A DNA stretch of 64,000 bases from positions 1,178,001 to 1,242,000 of the forward strand of contig NZ_CP048602.1 in the NCBI RefSeq assembly GCF_012427705.1, read 5' to 3'. Under the pieces are notes generated by a model. The model made no database searches. It saw nothing but the letters and a program-made list of their open reading frames with translations, and had not been told where the DNA came from. A program made the translations under genes and the position numbers. Shown piece by piece: positions 26,301-36,092 of this stretch. The DNA is from Vreelandella piezotolerans (GTDB lineage: Bacteria > Pseudomonadota > Gammaproteobacteria > Pseudomonadales > Halomonadaceae). Positions within the stretch are counted from its first letter, which is position 1. Each line of letters opens with the position of its first letter.

Positions 26301-29300
26301 ATGCGAGACGTCCTTTCCACCTGCCAGCCACGACCCGAGATCCTGGCGGGCACCTTCAACCCTGAGATCTTCACGGCCAGCCTGAGCCGCGTACTGGGCG
26401 ACTATCGCAAGGGGGAGGCCCGCGAAGGAGCCAGCTCGCTCTACTCCGACCCAGTGGCCTTCTTCCGGGATGCCACACACCCGACCCAGGGCCTATGCAC
26501 GATCCTGGATAACGCCCTGGCCAGGTTGACCAACGGCGATTTGTCCCGGCCAGCGATGCAGCGGTTGGATACCGCCTTCGGTGGCGGCAAGACCCACACG
26601 CTGATCGCCTTGGCTCATGCGGCCATGCAGGGCCAGCCCCTGGCCGAGCACATGACAGGGATCGTGGAGCCTGAGCGGCTGCCGGAGCCCAACCTGGTCC
26701 AGGTGGTAGGGATCATCGGCGACACCGTGGACACGCTCAGAGAAACCGCCGGCGGGGCGGCTCCCAAGCCCAACACCCTGTGGTGGCAGATCGCCCAGCA
26801 GACCCTTTCATCCGACCAGCAGGCTTCCATTCAGGCGCGCCTTGATGATGCCTCGGCGCCGGCCTCGGATGAGTTCTTCGAGACGCTGTTCGGCGACCGG
26901 CCGACGCTGATCATCATCGATGAGATCGCACAGTACCTGTCGCGGATGGAAGCCGCCTTCCCGGGCGTGGGTGCCGAGCAGTCCGCTGCCTTCCTGATGT
27001 CGCTCTCCACCTACGCTGCCGGTAAACCCAATGTCGCAGTCGTGCTGAGCCTGGCCTCGGCAACCAATGCCTTCGGGAGCTTCAACAAGCTAATCGGAAG
27101 TCTGAAAAGCACGCACGGTTTCACCGATGCGCAGGCTGAAGCTATCGTGGCCGATGCCCAGAAGAGCGTGCTGGACGTCGTCAACCGCACCTCCGAGGCT
27201 ACGACGCCGGTGCAGGAGGGCGACCTATCGCGCATCATGGCCAAGCGCCTGTTCGTGTCGGTCGATCTCGAGGCGGCAAGCGAAGTTGCCTCAGCGTTCA
27301 TCGAGACCTATCGCCAAGCTGGGACGGATCTGCCGGCCGGAGCCAACGACCCACAGCTGCATGATCGCCTGATAGCGCACTATCCCTTCCACCCCACGCT
27401 GATCGAGTTCCTCTCCGAGGAGCTGGCCCAGGTCGAGAGCTTTCAGGGTACCCGGGGGCTGCTACGCACCCTGGCACGGGCCGTGCGGCGGATCTGGGAG
27501 GCCAAGCTCGCTATCCCGCTGATCCAGACCGGCCATATCGATCTCTCGGATGGGACCATCCGCGGTGAGCTGCTGGGCAAGACGGACAACACCGATTTCG
27601 TCTCCGTGCTCGACTCCGATATCAGCAAGGCCTCAGGCACTCAGACCACTAGCCGTACCGTGGCCGGCGAACTGGATGCCGCCAACCCCCATCCCGATGG
27701 CTACCCGGTGCACGAGTGGGCTTGGCGCGTGGTCTTCCTGCACAGCCTGATCGGTCGTGGAGGTGGTCAGCAGGACGAGAAGTTCGGCATCGACATGACC
27801 TCGGCGGTCTATGAGATGGCCTCACCCGCCATCAAGCCGGCCACCGTGCGTTCCGCCCTGGAAACCATCGAGCGTGAGGCGAACTACCTCCGCGAGCGTA
27901 ACGGTCGGCTGTATGCCGACACGGTACCGACGCTCAACAACATCCTGCGTCGTATCGAGGGCAACGTGGCCTACCCGGAGGCCATGACGCGTGTCGAGCA
28001 GGTCGTTCGGGGCCTGATCAAGCAGTCGTCCGTGTTCGATATTCATCCCAATATCGATGATGGTGAAGGGATTCCCGACAAGACGCGCAAGCCGCAGCTG
28101 GGCGTCATCGCCTTCGGGGTGGAAGCACTGGATCCGGCGCGCTTTATCGAGCGCCGCGGCGAGGCAGTTCGCGAGTACCAGAACCAGGTGTTCCTGCTAG
28201 CTCCCAGCACCACCCATATTGCCGGCTCGACCTGGACGGAAGCGCGTACGCACCAGGAGCACCGCACCCGGCAGAACATCCTTACCCTGGCGCGCAAGGC
28301 CATCTCCGTGGAGCGCCTCAAGGAAAACCCCGAGAACTGGGGTGTCAGTCATGACCAGCTTCAAAAAGGGGAGTTCAGGGAACGGGCCGCCAAGAGCCCG
28401 GCCGAGCTGCGCACGGCCATCGACGAAGCCTATCGTTTCCTGATCTACCCGGGGCGTGATGGTGGCCGTGTGGTGGTGCGCGATCTGGGCAAGCGTGGTG
28501 CCGGTCCCACCGCAGGTGGCTCCAGCGGCCTGCACCTGGAAGATGCCATCCTCAAGCAGCTAGCCGAGGAAGGCGAGCTGATCACCGAGGAACGTGCTTC
28601 CACCGCAGAAGCGGCGACGCTGCTCGGCAAGCTGTTCTTCGAGAACCAAAAGCAGGTCAATGTCAGTGACCTCGTGGAGCGCTTCGCCACGCGCCGTAAC
28701 TGGCCGATACTGCAACGTCCAGCGCTGCTGGCCAACGTGCTGGTAGAAGGCGCCAAACGCAGCAGTTGGTGTCTGGGCCACATGCCCGATAAGAAGGCCC
28801 ACAAGCCCGATGCCCTCTATCACAAGGACAACCCGCCGCCGTTGACGGTGGAGCCCCTGGGGAAGGATGGCGAAGGCTGGATTCTCTGCACCAAGGAGCA
28901 CGCCAAGCAGCTGGGCTGGCTGGAGAGCATCGTACGCGACCCCAATACCGTCGCAGCCTGGATCGAGCAGACCATCCAGAGCCGTGATCAGGTCGACCTC
29001 AGCCAACTGCCGCAGATCATCGAGCAGGAGCATGACAAGGTCGACCCACACGTCTACCAGCAGCAGCTGGAGAATCTCTTCGCTCAGCGGCAACTGGCGG
29101 CCTATCCGCAGGAAGCGTTCAACGAGGAGGGTGACGCCGACCCCGAACAGGCGATGACAGGGGATACTGTACCCGTTGGCGGCGTGACGGGCGGCATCGT
29201 GGTGCCCTACCAGACGGCACAGGCGCGGGGCTGGATCAGCAAGCCCAAGGTCGAGAACCGCGCATTCCTGCTGCGCACACCCGACAAGGTCAAGCAGCTC

Positions 29301-29567
29301 TTTAACCTGCTGGCGGGTACCGTACTAAGTCAGTCCACCACTGAAGTTCAGATGCTGCAGATTCAGGCGGAAACCCCCGACAAAGGCCGTTTCCAGCTGG
29401 CCATGGGTCCTACCACGGTTGGTGGCCTGGTCGAAAGCCGCTCCCTGTTCGCGGCCCTGAACAGCCGTTTACGCTTTACTACTGAACAGCATCAGGTTCG
29501 CCTGACCCTCGGTGAGCTGGATCAGAACTGCAAGTTCACCAAGATGCTCGAGCAACTGGAAGGATAA
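26301..29567 (+). CDS. DUF499 ATPase of a restriction-like defence system
   Basis: 1088 residues from the ATG at 26301 (AGGGAG 8 nt upstream). The Walker A variant AFGGGKTHTL lies near residue 95 and the Walker B PTLIIIDEIAQYL near residue 205. RPEILAGTFNPEIFTASLSRV near the N-terminus and a long C-terminal region complete the DUF499 architecture. DUF499 proteins are related to BrxC/PglY of BREX systems and accompany DUF1156 methyltransferases in defence islands. First gene of a run of nine plus-strand genes, it probably supplies the ATP-driven core of the complex. Confidence 0.88.
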   Translation: MRDVLSTCQPRPEILAGTFNPEIFTASLSRVLGDYRKGEAREGASSLYSDPVAFFRDATHPTQGLCTILDNALARLTNGDLSRPAMQRLDTAFGGGKTHTLIALAHAAMQGQPLAEHMTGIVEPERLPEPNLVQVVGIIGDTVDTLRETAGGAAPKPNTLWWQIAQQTLSSDQQASIQARLDDASAPASDEFFETLFGDRPTLIIIDEIAQYLSRMEAAFPGVGAEQSAAFLMSLSTYAAGKPNVAVVLSLASATNAFGSFNKLIGSLKSTHGFTDAQAEAIVADAQKSVLDVVNRTSEATTPVQEGDLSRIMAKRLFVSVDLEAASEVASAFIETYRQAGTDLPAGANDPQLHDRLIAHYPFHPTLIEFLSEELAQVESFQGTRGLLRTLARAVRRIWEAKLAIPLIQTGHIDLSDGTIRGELLGKTDNTDFVSVLDSDISKASGTQTTSRTVAGELDAANPHPDGYPVHEWAWRVVFLHSLIGRGGGQQDEKFGIDMTSAVYEMASPAIKPATVRSALETIEREANYLRERNGRLYADTVPTLNNILRRIEGNVAYPEAMTRVEQVVRGLIKQSSVFDIHPNIDDGEGIPDKTRKPQLGVIAFGVEALDPARFIERRGEAVREYQNQVFLLAPSTTHIAGSTWTEARTHQEHRTRQNILTLARKAISVERLKENPENWGVSHDQLQKGEFRERAAKSPAELRTAIDEAYRFLIYPGRDGGRVVVRDLGKRGAGPTAGGSSGLHLEDAILKQLAEEGELITEERASTAEAATLLGKLFFENQKQVNVSDLVERFATRRNWPILQRPALLANVLVEGAKRSSWCLGHMPDKKAHKPDALYHKDNPPPLTVEPLGKDGEGWILCTKEHAKQLGWLESIVRDPNTVAAWIEQTIQSRDQVDLSQLPQIIEQEHDKVDPHVYQQQLENLFAQRQLAAYPQEAFNEEGDADPEQAMTGDTVPVGGVTGGIVVPYQTAQARGWISKPKVENRAFLLRTPDKVKQLFNLLAGTVLSQSTTEVQMLQIQAETPDKGRFQLAMGPTTVGGLVESRSLFAALNSRLRFTTEQHQVRLTLGELDQNCKFTKMLEQLEG

Positions 29568-29576
29568 ACACGACCG

Positions 29577-30209
29577 ATGGCCACCACCGCCACCAAGACG
29601 GCGCCCCGCGGGCGCCGCAAGAGCTCACAGGCCGATGAAGCGCAGTTGGCCAAGCTGGCCAGGCGCTCGCCCTATGTGCTGCGCCTGACGCGCCACAAGG
29701 ATCTGCCGCCCCCGGTGCTGGTTGTCAAGGAGCGCATTGCACCGGAAGACCGTGACGATACCGAAGGGCTGACCAATCCCAGGGCCAAGCACGTGGAGCG
29801 CGGCACCCTACACGGCGAGAGCGTGCGTGCCTGCCTGCCGGTCCTCAAGCGCATCCTGGAAGAGGTAAATGACGAGCAGGGTATCCCGCTGGGCCTGGAG
29901 CGTTTCATGTCCGCCCAGGGGCTCAAGCAGACCGATATCAACTTCCCTCTGGATGAAGCTGCCGGTGCACGACTGGCGCTGTTCTTCCGCCTGCAAACCA
30001 AGGTGAAGGACGTCGACCGCATCGAGCTGATCGGACGCCGGGTCGCGATGTTCTCCCGGGAGGAGGCCGTCTACTGGCTGGCCAACGTGACGACCGCCGA
30101 CCCGGCGTTGCGCAGCTGGGCCACCAGTGGATTACGCATGCTGCTTTGCGGCGAGGCCGGTGACAAGCGCGTGCCGCGTATCCTGGAGAAAGTGCGCGCT
30201 CGTGGCTGA
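29577..30209 (+). CDS. Small partner protein of the DUF499/DUF1156 system
   Basis: 210 residues, beginning 9 nt after the DUF499 stop. The N-terminal ~25 residues are basic and Ser/Thr-rich (RGRRKSSQ). The rest is predicted helical, with the C-terminal segment AVYWLANVTTADPALRSWATSGLRMLL. In related loci this position holds a small DUF3780- or DUF7680-type protein. The assignment to either is from position and size, not a motif I can prove. Confidence 0.7.
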   Translation: MATTATKTAPRGRRKSSQADEAQLAKLARRSPYVLRLTRHKDLPPPVLVVKERIAPEDRDDTEGLTNPRAKHVERGTLHGESVRACLPVLKRILEEVNDEQGIPLGLERFMSAQGLKQTDINFPLDEAAGARLALFFRLQTKVKDVDRIELIGRRVAMFSREEAVYWLANVTTADPALRSWATSGLRMLLCGEAGDKRVPRILEKVRARG

Positions 30210-30224
30210 GGGATAGGAATCGAC

Positions 30225-30293
30225 GTGGCTCGCAGAGCGGGCCGGAAATGGCAGCTTAGCCGTGTCAAGAACGGCAGCGCCAAGAATGCATGA
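30225..30293 (+). CDS. Possible 22-residue basic peptide
   Basis: A GTG at 30225 preceded by GGATAGGA opens a short frame (VARRAGRKWQLSRVKNGSA...) ending at TGA 30291-30293. It fills part of the 131-nt gap between two tightly packed genes. Only the ribosome-like box and the basic composition support it. Confidence 0.2.
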   Translation: MARRAGRKWQLSRVKNGSAKNA

Positions 30294-30340
30294 TCAGCCA
30301 GGCCCGCCGCCTGGCTGTCACTTTACAAGGAAGCAGCACC

Positions 30341-33300
30341 ATGGATTTCAGCAACGACCAGCGCCTGATCGAAGCCGGCTTTCCCTGCCACCAGGTGGGG
30401 GCGGAGACCCAGCGTGAGCGCGGTGCCAGCTCGGCACTGCCGCCGCTCTACTACCTGCACGTCTGGTGGGCCCGGCGGCCCCTGACGCCTAGTCGTGCGG
30501 CCATCCTGGCGTCTCTGCTGCCTGCTGATGCCGACTCCGAGGAGTTTGTTAAAGGCCTTGGTATTCGACTGCAAGTAGCCGAAGTGGGTGGTGTTGGTTG
30601 GGTGCTGAATGAAGCTAAGCTTCGTGATCGCGTCACTGTGCAGGATGGTCAAGCGATACTGGAAGTGGATGGCGTCATTCACCGTGCCTTGATCAAAGAG
30701 CAGGAAGCACGTTATGAGCAGCAGGCCTTAATTGGGGAGATGCTCAACAAGACACCTGAGCTTGCAGAGGAAGAGGCTATACAGAAATGGCAACAGCTAG
30801 TTCAGGACTTTCCTTATTTGCCACAGCAGGGTGAATGGCTCCATGTTCATGAAGAAATGGGCGACCCAGCTTGGTTCAAGGAGCTAATGGAGCTTGCCAA
30901 ACAGGCTGGAGTGAGGGTGCCCAACCTTTATGGCTATGACCGTGCGTACCAGAATGCGGCACCGCTTACCAAAGATCCCAAGGTGATCCTGGATCCTACC
31001 TCGGGTGGTGGTTCCATTCCTTTCGAAGCACTCCGACTAGGTCATAAGGTCATCGCCAACGAGCTTAACCCTGTTGCCAGCGTGATCCTCAAGGCCACTC
31101 TCGATTATCCAGCTCGTTTTGGCTCTGAATTGCTGAAGGATATTCAGCACTGGGGAGAGCGTCTTGAGTCTACTCTCGACGCAAGGATGAGGCCTTTTTT
31201 TCCTAGCTGCGATGCCGAAATCGATCTGTCACATCCTGAAGCAGTTAATCGGGATGCGTCATATCTTTATTGTCGTCAGGTGACCTGCCCCCACTGTTCG
31301 GGCGATGCACCTCTACTTAACTCCCTATGGCTTTCCAAGGTGGGTGACAAGTGGGGAGTGGCAGTCAAGCCTCAGCCCGACAGGACAGTGCGCTTCGAGC
31401 CCTTCGAGGTGACCAGCGGCAATCGCGGCCCCAACGGAGAAGACCTGGATGCCGGCACCGTAACCCGCGGCGTGGGCCAGTGCGTGCACTGCCATCAGGC
31501 GATCTCGGGGGATGAAATCAAACGTCAGGCCCGTGGCGAGTCAGAGCTGGGGAAATGGAAGGACGTGCTGTACTGCGTGGTCGGCATCCGCATCGAGCCC
31601 AATCTAGACAAACATGGCAAAGTGCAGCGCTTCGCCTCAGGTGAGCGGAAGGGAGAGATCAAGACAGGCAAGGTACGCTACTTCCGTGCGGCGAATCAGA
31701 AAGATTTGGAAGCGCTGCATGCGGCAGAGCAGGAGCTGGAGGAGGGTCGCCTTGAGTTTGAGATGAAGGGGCTTATGCCAAATGAGCCTTTTCCTCAAGG
31801 TAACGATATGCGCCCGGTCAACTATGGCATGCCAACCTGGGCAGACCTGTTTACCCCGCGTCAACTGTTAGGCCATCTTAGTGTGATGGAGGCACTGCAG
31901 GAGGCGAAACCTGAAATTCTCTCAGAATTTGGGGAAGATAAGGGGCGGGCACTGATTACCTATCTTCAGTTCGCGATTGACAAAATTGTGGATTATAACA
32001 GTCGGCAGACGCGCTGGGAGTATACCCGAGGTGTCATTAAAGGAGGTTTTGGTCGGCATGACTTTTCTTTAAAGTGGACTTTCGGTGAGATGGTCTATGC
32101 TGGCCCATCATCAGGGTTAAAATGGGGGCTTTCTCAAGCGGCTGATGCATATAAGGGGATAGCAGCCTTGGTGAAAGAGCGGGGGGCGCTCGGGATCAAG
32201 GAAGGTGAAGTTTTACAGATTCAAGGCTCAGCGACAGATATGTCCGATGTCGCTGATGAAAGTGTCGATGCTGTGGTGATGGACCCACCTTACTACGACA
32301 ACGTCCAGTACAGCGAGCTCTCTGACTTCTATTACGTCTGGCAAAAGAAAACGCTCGGGGATCTGTATCCAGGTTGGTTCGATCAGGAAGTGACTGACAA
32401 GGCGTTGGAAGCCGTCGCCAATCCGGCTCGCGACGGCTCAGCCAAGAGCGCCAAGGCTCGCTATGAGGAGCTGATGCAGGGCATCTTTGCCGAGAGCAAG
32501 CGGGTGCTCAAGCCGGACGGCATCATGACGCTGATGTTTACCCACAAGAGCTCTGATGCTTGGGAAACCCTCACCAATGCGCTTATTCAGTCCGGTTGGG
32601 ATATCACAGCCTGTATGCCAGTCGAGTCTGAAAGCGGCTACTCAACCCACCAGATGAATATGGCCTCGGCCGCCTCCACCATCTTTATCGCCTGCCGCCC
32701 GGCAGACCGCCGTGATCGCGAGCCCTCCAGCTGGGCCTATGAGGTCAAGGGCAAGCTGGAAGCCGCGGTGCGTGAGGGTCTGGTCGAGTTCGAGCGCCTC
32801 AAGCTTAACCCCGTCGACCGCATGATTGCCTCCTGGGGCCGCGCCCTGCGCGTCTATTCCGCCCACTGGCCGGTTCAAGATGGCGACGAAGAGGTACCAC
32901 CCACCCGCGCCATGCAGGAAGCCGCCCGCGTGGTGGCTGAGGAGGAGGTCAGCCGCCTCTCCGGTGGCCTGGTCACCGTCGACGACCTGGATGCCGAATC
33001 CCGCCTGGCGGTGATCGCGCTCGGCATCAATGGTCTGGGCGACTTCGCCTTCGACGATGCTCTGCAGATGAGCCGCTCGCTCAACTTCCGCCTGCAGAAC
33101 CGTAACGGCAACTACCGCGTCAGCGACGATATGGTGGCCTATGCCAACGTCGGTGAGGACGAGCGCGCCGCGCCTCTGGCCATCAAGGGTAACAAGCTGC
33201 GCTTGCTCAAGCCGGAAGAGCGTGCCGCTGCGCGTCTGGAGAATCCGCAGACCCTGTGGGATGTGCTGGGTGGTCTGATCGTCACCTACCGCGACGGCGG

Positions 33301-33442
33301 CATCGTGGCAGCGCGTAACTTCCTGACCCAGCATGGCAAGCGCGACAGCGACGCCCTGCGCGGCCTGCTCAAGGTATGGGCCAAGGAGTGCCGCGACGAC
33401 GAGCTCAAGCGCGAAGCCCAGCTGATCGACTACGAGCTGTAA
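30341..33442 (+). CDS. DUF1156 DNA methyltransferase
   Basis: 1033 residues. N-terminal DUF1156 signature: EAGFPCHQVGAETQRERGA followed by PPLYYLHVWWARRPLTPSRAA. SAM-binding motif LDPTSGGGSIPFEALRLG near residue 220 and catalytic DPPY in VMDPPYYDNVQYSEL near residue 650, as in amino-methyltransferases (N6-adenine or N4-cytosine). Two CxxC knuckles lie between (CPHC near 325, CVHC near 385), likely a zinc site. It is the modification subunit of the cassette. GC content and codon use change several times inside the gene: AT-richer from about 30530 to 31370 and from 31620 to 32300, GC-rich elsewhere. Confidence 0.9.
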   Translation: MDFSNDQRLIEAGFPCHQVGAETQRERGASSALPPLYYLHVWWARRPLTPSRAAILASLLPADADSEEFVKGLGIRLQVAEVGGVGWVLNEAKLRDRVTVQDGQAILEVDGVIHRALIKEQEARYEQQALIGEMLNKTPELAEEEAIQKWQQLVQDFPYLPQQGEWLHVHEEMGDPAWFKELMELAKQAGVRVPNLYGYDRAYQNAAPLTKDPKVILDPTSGGGSIPFEALRLGHKVIANELNPVASVILKATLDYPARFGSELLKDIQHWGERLESTLDARMRPFFPSCDAEIDLSHPEAVNRDASYLYCRQVTCPHCSGDAPLLNSLWLSKVGDKWGVAVKPQPDRTVRFEPFEVTSGNRGPNGEDLDAGTVTRGVGQCVHCHQAISGDEIKRQARGESELGKWKDVLYCVVGIRIEPNLDKHGKVQRFASGERKGEIKTGKVRYFRAANQKDLEALHAAEQELEEGRLEFEMKGLMPNEPFPQGNDMRPVNYGMPTWADLFTPRQLLGHLSVMEALQEAKPEILSEFGEDKGRALITYLQFAIDKIVDYNSRQTRWEYTRGVIKGGFGRHDFSLKWTFGEMVYAGPSSGLKWGLSQAADAYKGIAALVKERGALGIKEGEVLQIQGSATDMSDVADESVDAVVMDPPYYDNVQYSELSDFYYVWQKKTLGDLYPGWFDQEVTDKALEAVANPARDGSAKSAKARYEELMQGIFAESKRVLKPDGIMTLMFTHKSSDAWETLTNALIQSGWDITACMPVESESGYSTHQMNMASAASTIFIACRPADRRDREPSSWAYEVKGKLEAAVREGLVEFERLKLNPVDRMIASWGRALRVYSAHWPVQDGDEEVPPTRAMQEAARVVAEEEVSRLSGGLVTVDDLDAESRLAVIALGINGLGDFAFDDALQMSRSLNFRLQNRNGNYRVSDDMVAYANVGEDERAAPLAIKGNKLRLLKPEERAAARLENPQTLWDVLGGLIVTYRDGGIVAARNFLTQHGKRDSDALRGLLKVWAKECRDDELKREAQLIDYEL

Positions 33443-33454
33443 GGAGACAGGCCC

Positions 33455-34849
33455 ATGCTCACTGAGCTGCGACTGCAGAACTTCAAGGCCTGGCGTGATA
33501 CCGGTCCCATGCGCCTGGCACCGCTTACGGTGATCTTCGGCACTAACAGCTCAGGCAAGTCGAGCCTGGGCCATCTGTTGATGGCTCTGAAGCAGACAGC
33601 GCTGCTGACCGATCGCAAGCGCTCTCTGCATCTGGGCGACGACAACTCGCTGATCGATCTGGGCACCTTCGAGGATTGCCTATACGACCACGACCTGAAC
33701 CAGACGCTGGGCTTCTCGCTGAGCTGGAAGAGTCGGGAGCTTCTTGAGCTGAGCGACATCCTCAATCCTGACCAGACTTTTTGTGGCGATGAGCTAACGC
33801 TTGCGGCGGAGATCGCGGCCAGCAAGACGCAGCAACCCGAGACGCGGCAGTTCTCCTACACTCTGCACAGGGGCGATGATGAGGTGCTCAAGGTTCGGCA
33901 TGGGCGCCGTGATGGAAAGCCTTTCCTCAAGTGCGAGCCGCTGCGCCTGGTGCATGCCCAAGGCCGAAACTGGGGTGTCGAATCGCCGGAGAAATTCTAC
34001 CGTTTCTCGGACAAGACGCTGTCGCGCTACCAGAATGCGCACTTCCTGACCGACTTCGTGCTGGAGACCGAGCAGCTGCTGGAGAACTTCTACCACCTCG
34101 GCCCGCTCCGCAGTCCCCCCAAGCGTGTCTATCCCTGGTCGGGTGATACCCCGCCCGATGTCGGAGCGGAAGGCGAGCTGACCATACCGGCGCTCCTGGC
34201 GGCCACCCAGCAAGGTAGGAAGCTGAATCGTGGGCCCAAGCAGAAGTATCAGCCCTTCGATGCCTTCATCGCCGGTTGGCTCAAGAACTTGGGTATCATC
34301 CACGAGTTCAAGGTCGAGCCCATCGCGGAGGGACGTAAAGAGTACGAGGTGCTGATCCAGACCCATACTGGCGCCCCCGAGGTAAAGCTGACCGATGTGG
34401 GGTTTGGCGTCTCGCAGATCCTGCCGGCCCTGGTTCAGGCCTTCTATGCCCCGCCGAACTCGGTACTATGGATGGAACAGCCGGAAATCCATCTCCACCC
34501 GCGCGTTCAAGCCAATCTGGCGGATGCCTTCATCAGCGCGATCCAAGCACGAGAGGATGGCGAACATCGCAATACCCAACTGATCATCGAGAGCCACTCC
34601 GAGCACTTCCTAAATCGTCTGCAGCGACGCATCGCCGAAGGCGGGGTGACACCCGATGAAGTAGCGATCTACTTCGTGACGCGCAATCGTCATGGCGCCC
34701 ACCTCGAGCCGCTACTACTCAACGAGTACGGCGATATCGAGAACTGGCCAGACGATTTCTTCGGTGATGACATGGAGGACATCACCCAGAGGGCGCTGGC
34801 GGCGGCGCGCAAGCGCAAGGTCAGGAAGGCACAGGGGGCAGGTACATGA
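33455..34849 (+). CDS. DUF3696-type AAA ATPase (SMC/OLD-like)
   Basis: 464 residues. N-terminal LTELRLQNFKAWRDTGPMRLAPLTVIFG leads into Walker A GTNSSGKSS near residue 32. The C-terminal half has the ABC-like Walker B VLWMEQPEIHLHPRVQANL near residue 345 and the switch-like IIESHSEHFLNRLQRRI. This is the AAA15/21 architecture shared by OLD-family and AriA-like ATPases that sense phage proteins and control a partner effector. Here the partner is probably the PIN protein encoded with a 4-nt overlap. Good AAGGAG box before the ATG. Confidence 0.88.
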   Translation: MLTELRLQNFKAWRDTGPMRLAPLTVIFGTNSSGKSSLGHLLMALKQTALLTDRKRSLHLGDDNSLIDLGTFEDCLYDHDLNQTLGFSLSWKSRELLELSDILNPDQTFCGDELTLAAEIAASKTQQPETRQFSYTLHRGDDEVLKVRHGRRDGKPFLKCEPLRLVHAQGRNWGVESPEKFYRFSDKTLSRYQNAHFLTDFVLETEQLLENFYHLGPLRSPPKRVYPWSGDTPPDVGAEGELTIPALLAATQQGRKLNRGPKQKYQPFDAFIAGWLKNLGIIHEFKVEPIAEGRKEYEVLIQTHTGAPEVKLTDVGFGVSQILPALVQAFYAPPNSVLWMEQPEIHLHPRVQANLADAFISAIQAREDGEHRNTQLIIESHSEHFLNRLQRRIAEGGVTPDEVAIYFVTRNRHGAHLEPLLLNEYGDIENWPDDFFGDDMEDITQRALAAARKRKVRKAQGAGT

Positions 34850-35385
34850 GGCGAGCCGTGGTCGATACCAACGTGCTGCTGGTGGCGAATGATGATCATG
34901 AGGGCGTTTCAGAGGAATGCATCATTGCCTGTATCGAGGCCATTGACGAGATCCGCCGTCGCGGCGTCGTGGTCATCGATGATAGCTGGAGGCTGCTCGA
35001 GGAGTACCTGCACAAGCTGGATCCAAACAAGGGCCAGCCCGAGCCCGGCGACGCCTTTCTCAAGTGGCTGCTGCAGCGTCAGGCCAATCCAAAGCATGTC
35101 GCCCAGGTGTCGGTGACCGAATCGGCAGCGGACTGGTTCGAGGAGTTCCCCAATCACGAACTCCAAAAGGTGTTCGATCCACCGGATCGCAAGTTTATCG
35201 CTGTGGCGGCGGCTGATGATGGCAATCCACACGTGCTTCAGGCCGCCGACTGCAAATGGTTGAGCTGGTGGCCGCAGCTTGCCGAGGCAGGGGTTCGCTT
35301 CCGCTTTGTGTGCCCAGTGGATGTGAAGCGCTTTTACCGCGGTAAGTTCGACGGTCCTGTTCCGGAGCTACCGCAGGATGAGTGA
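34846..35385 (+). CDS. PIN-domain nuclease
   Basis: 179 residues. N-terminal VVDTNVLLVAND gives the first acidic residue. DDSWRLLEEY near residue 46 supplies the second acidic patch, and FDPPDRKFIAVAAAD near residue 114 and QAADCKWLSW near residue 138 supply the remaining aspartates of the PIN active site. PIN domains are metal-dependent ribonucleases. It starts inside the stop of the AAA gene (ATGA) and overlaps the RNA ligase gene by 8 nt. It is most likely an effector RNase gated by the AAA ATPase. Confidence 0.82.
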   Translation: MRRAVVDTNVLLVANDDHEGVSEECIIACIEAIDEIRRRGVVVIDDSWRLLEEYLHKLDPNKGQPEPGDAFLKWLLQRQANPKHVAQVSVTESAADWFEEFPNHELQKVFDPPDRKFIAVAAADDGNPHVLQAADCKWLSWWPQLAEAGVRFRFVCPVDVKRFYRGKFDGPVPELPQDE

Positions 35386-36061
35386 GTTCTTCCGCTTTCC
35401 CCATACACCGCACCTTGCCTGGCTCGGCGAGGGGGAGCCCCGCGACGACAAGCTGCTCGATCCTCCAGAGGTCGAGGCGATGTTGGCCGGCGAGGTGCTG
35501 ATTGAGGAGAAGCTCGACGGTGCCAACCTTGGCATTTCCTGGGGAGAAGAAGGTCAGCTGCGCACACAGAACCGTGGGGCTTACCTTGAGGCGCCTTACC
35601 GTGGCCAGTTCTCGCGCCTTAACCAGTGGCTGATGCAGCACCTCGCGGTGTTCCAGGAACATTTACTCGAACACGTCATTCTCTTCGGCGAGTGGTGCGC
35701 TGCGCGCCACTCGCTGGATTATGCCGCCTTGCCGGATTGGTTCCTGGTTTTCGATGTTTACGACCGACAGGCCCAGCGCTTTTGGAATCAGGCAAGGCGC
35801 AATGTGCTGGCCAGCCAACTGGGGCTTTCCGTGGTGCCGCTACTCAATCGAGGGCGTTTCACCGTCAAGGAGCTGGAAGGCCTGGTACTTACCGGCCGTA
35901 GCACCTACCGAGATGGCAGGCTGGAAGGCCTCGTGATTCGCCAGGATGGGCCGCAGTGGTGCGAACGCCGCGCCAAGCTTGTTCACCCTGATTTTGTGCA
36001 ACAAATCGAGGAACACTGGCGGTCAAGGGCATTGGAATGGAATGAGCTGGCGGTGAACTAG
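35378..36061 (+). CDS. RNA ligase family protein (Rnl2-like nucleotidyltransferase)
   Basis: 227 residues. All nucleotidyltransferase motifs can be read: motif I EEKLDGANLGIS with the adenylated Lys near residue 44; motif III LFGEWCAARHS near 103; IIIa WFLVFDVYD near 121; motif IV RLEGLVIR near 184; motif V RAKLVHPDF near 197. That is the T4 Rnl2/REL-type adenylyltransferase domain without a C-terminal accessory domain. Such enzymes seal nicks in RNA. The gene overlaps the PIN nuclease gene by 8 nt, so the two are made together. Confidence 0.85.
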   Translation: MSEFFRFPHTPHLAWLGEGEPRDDKLLDPPEVEAMLAGEVLIEEKLDGANLGISWGEEGQLRTQNRGAYLEAPYRGQFSRLNQWLMQHLAVFQEHLLEHVILFGEWCAARHSLDYAALPDWFLVFDVYDRQAQRFWNQARRNVLASQLGLSVVPLLNRGRFTVKELEGLVLTGRSTYRDGRLEGLVIRQDGPQWCERRAKLVHPDFVQQIEEHWRSRALEWNELAVN

Positions 36062-36092
36062 ATTTTGACATTTGGACGAAGAGTACGCAGGG

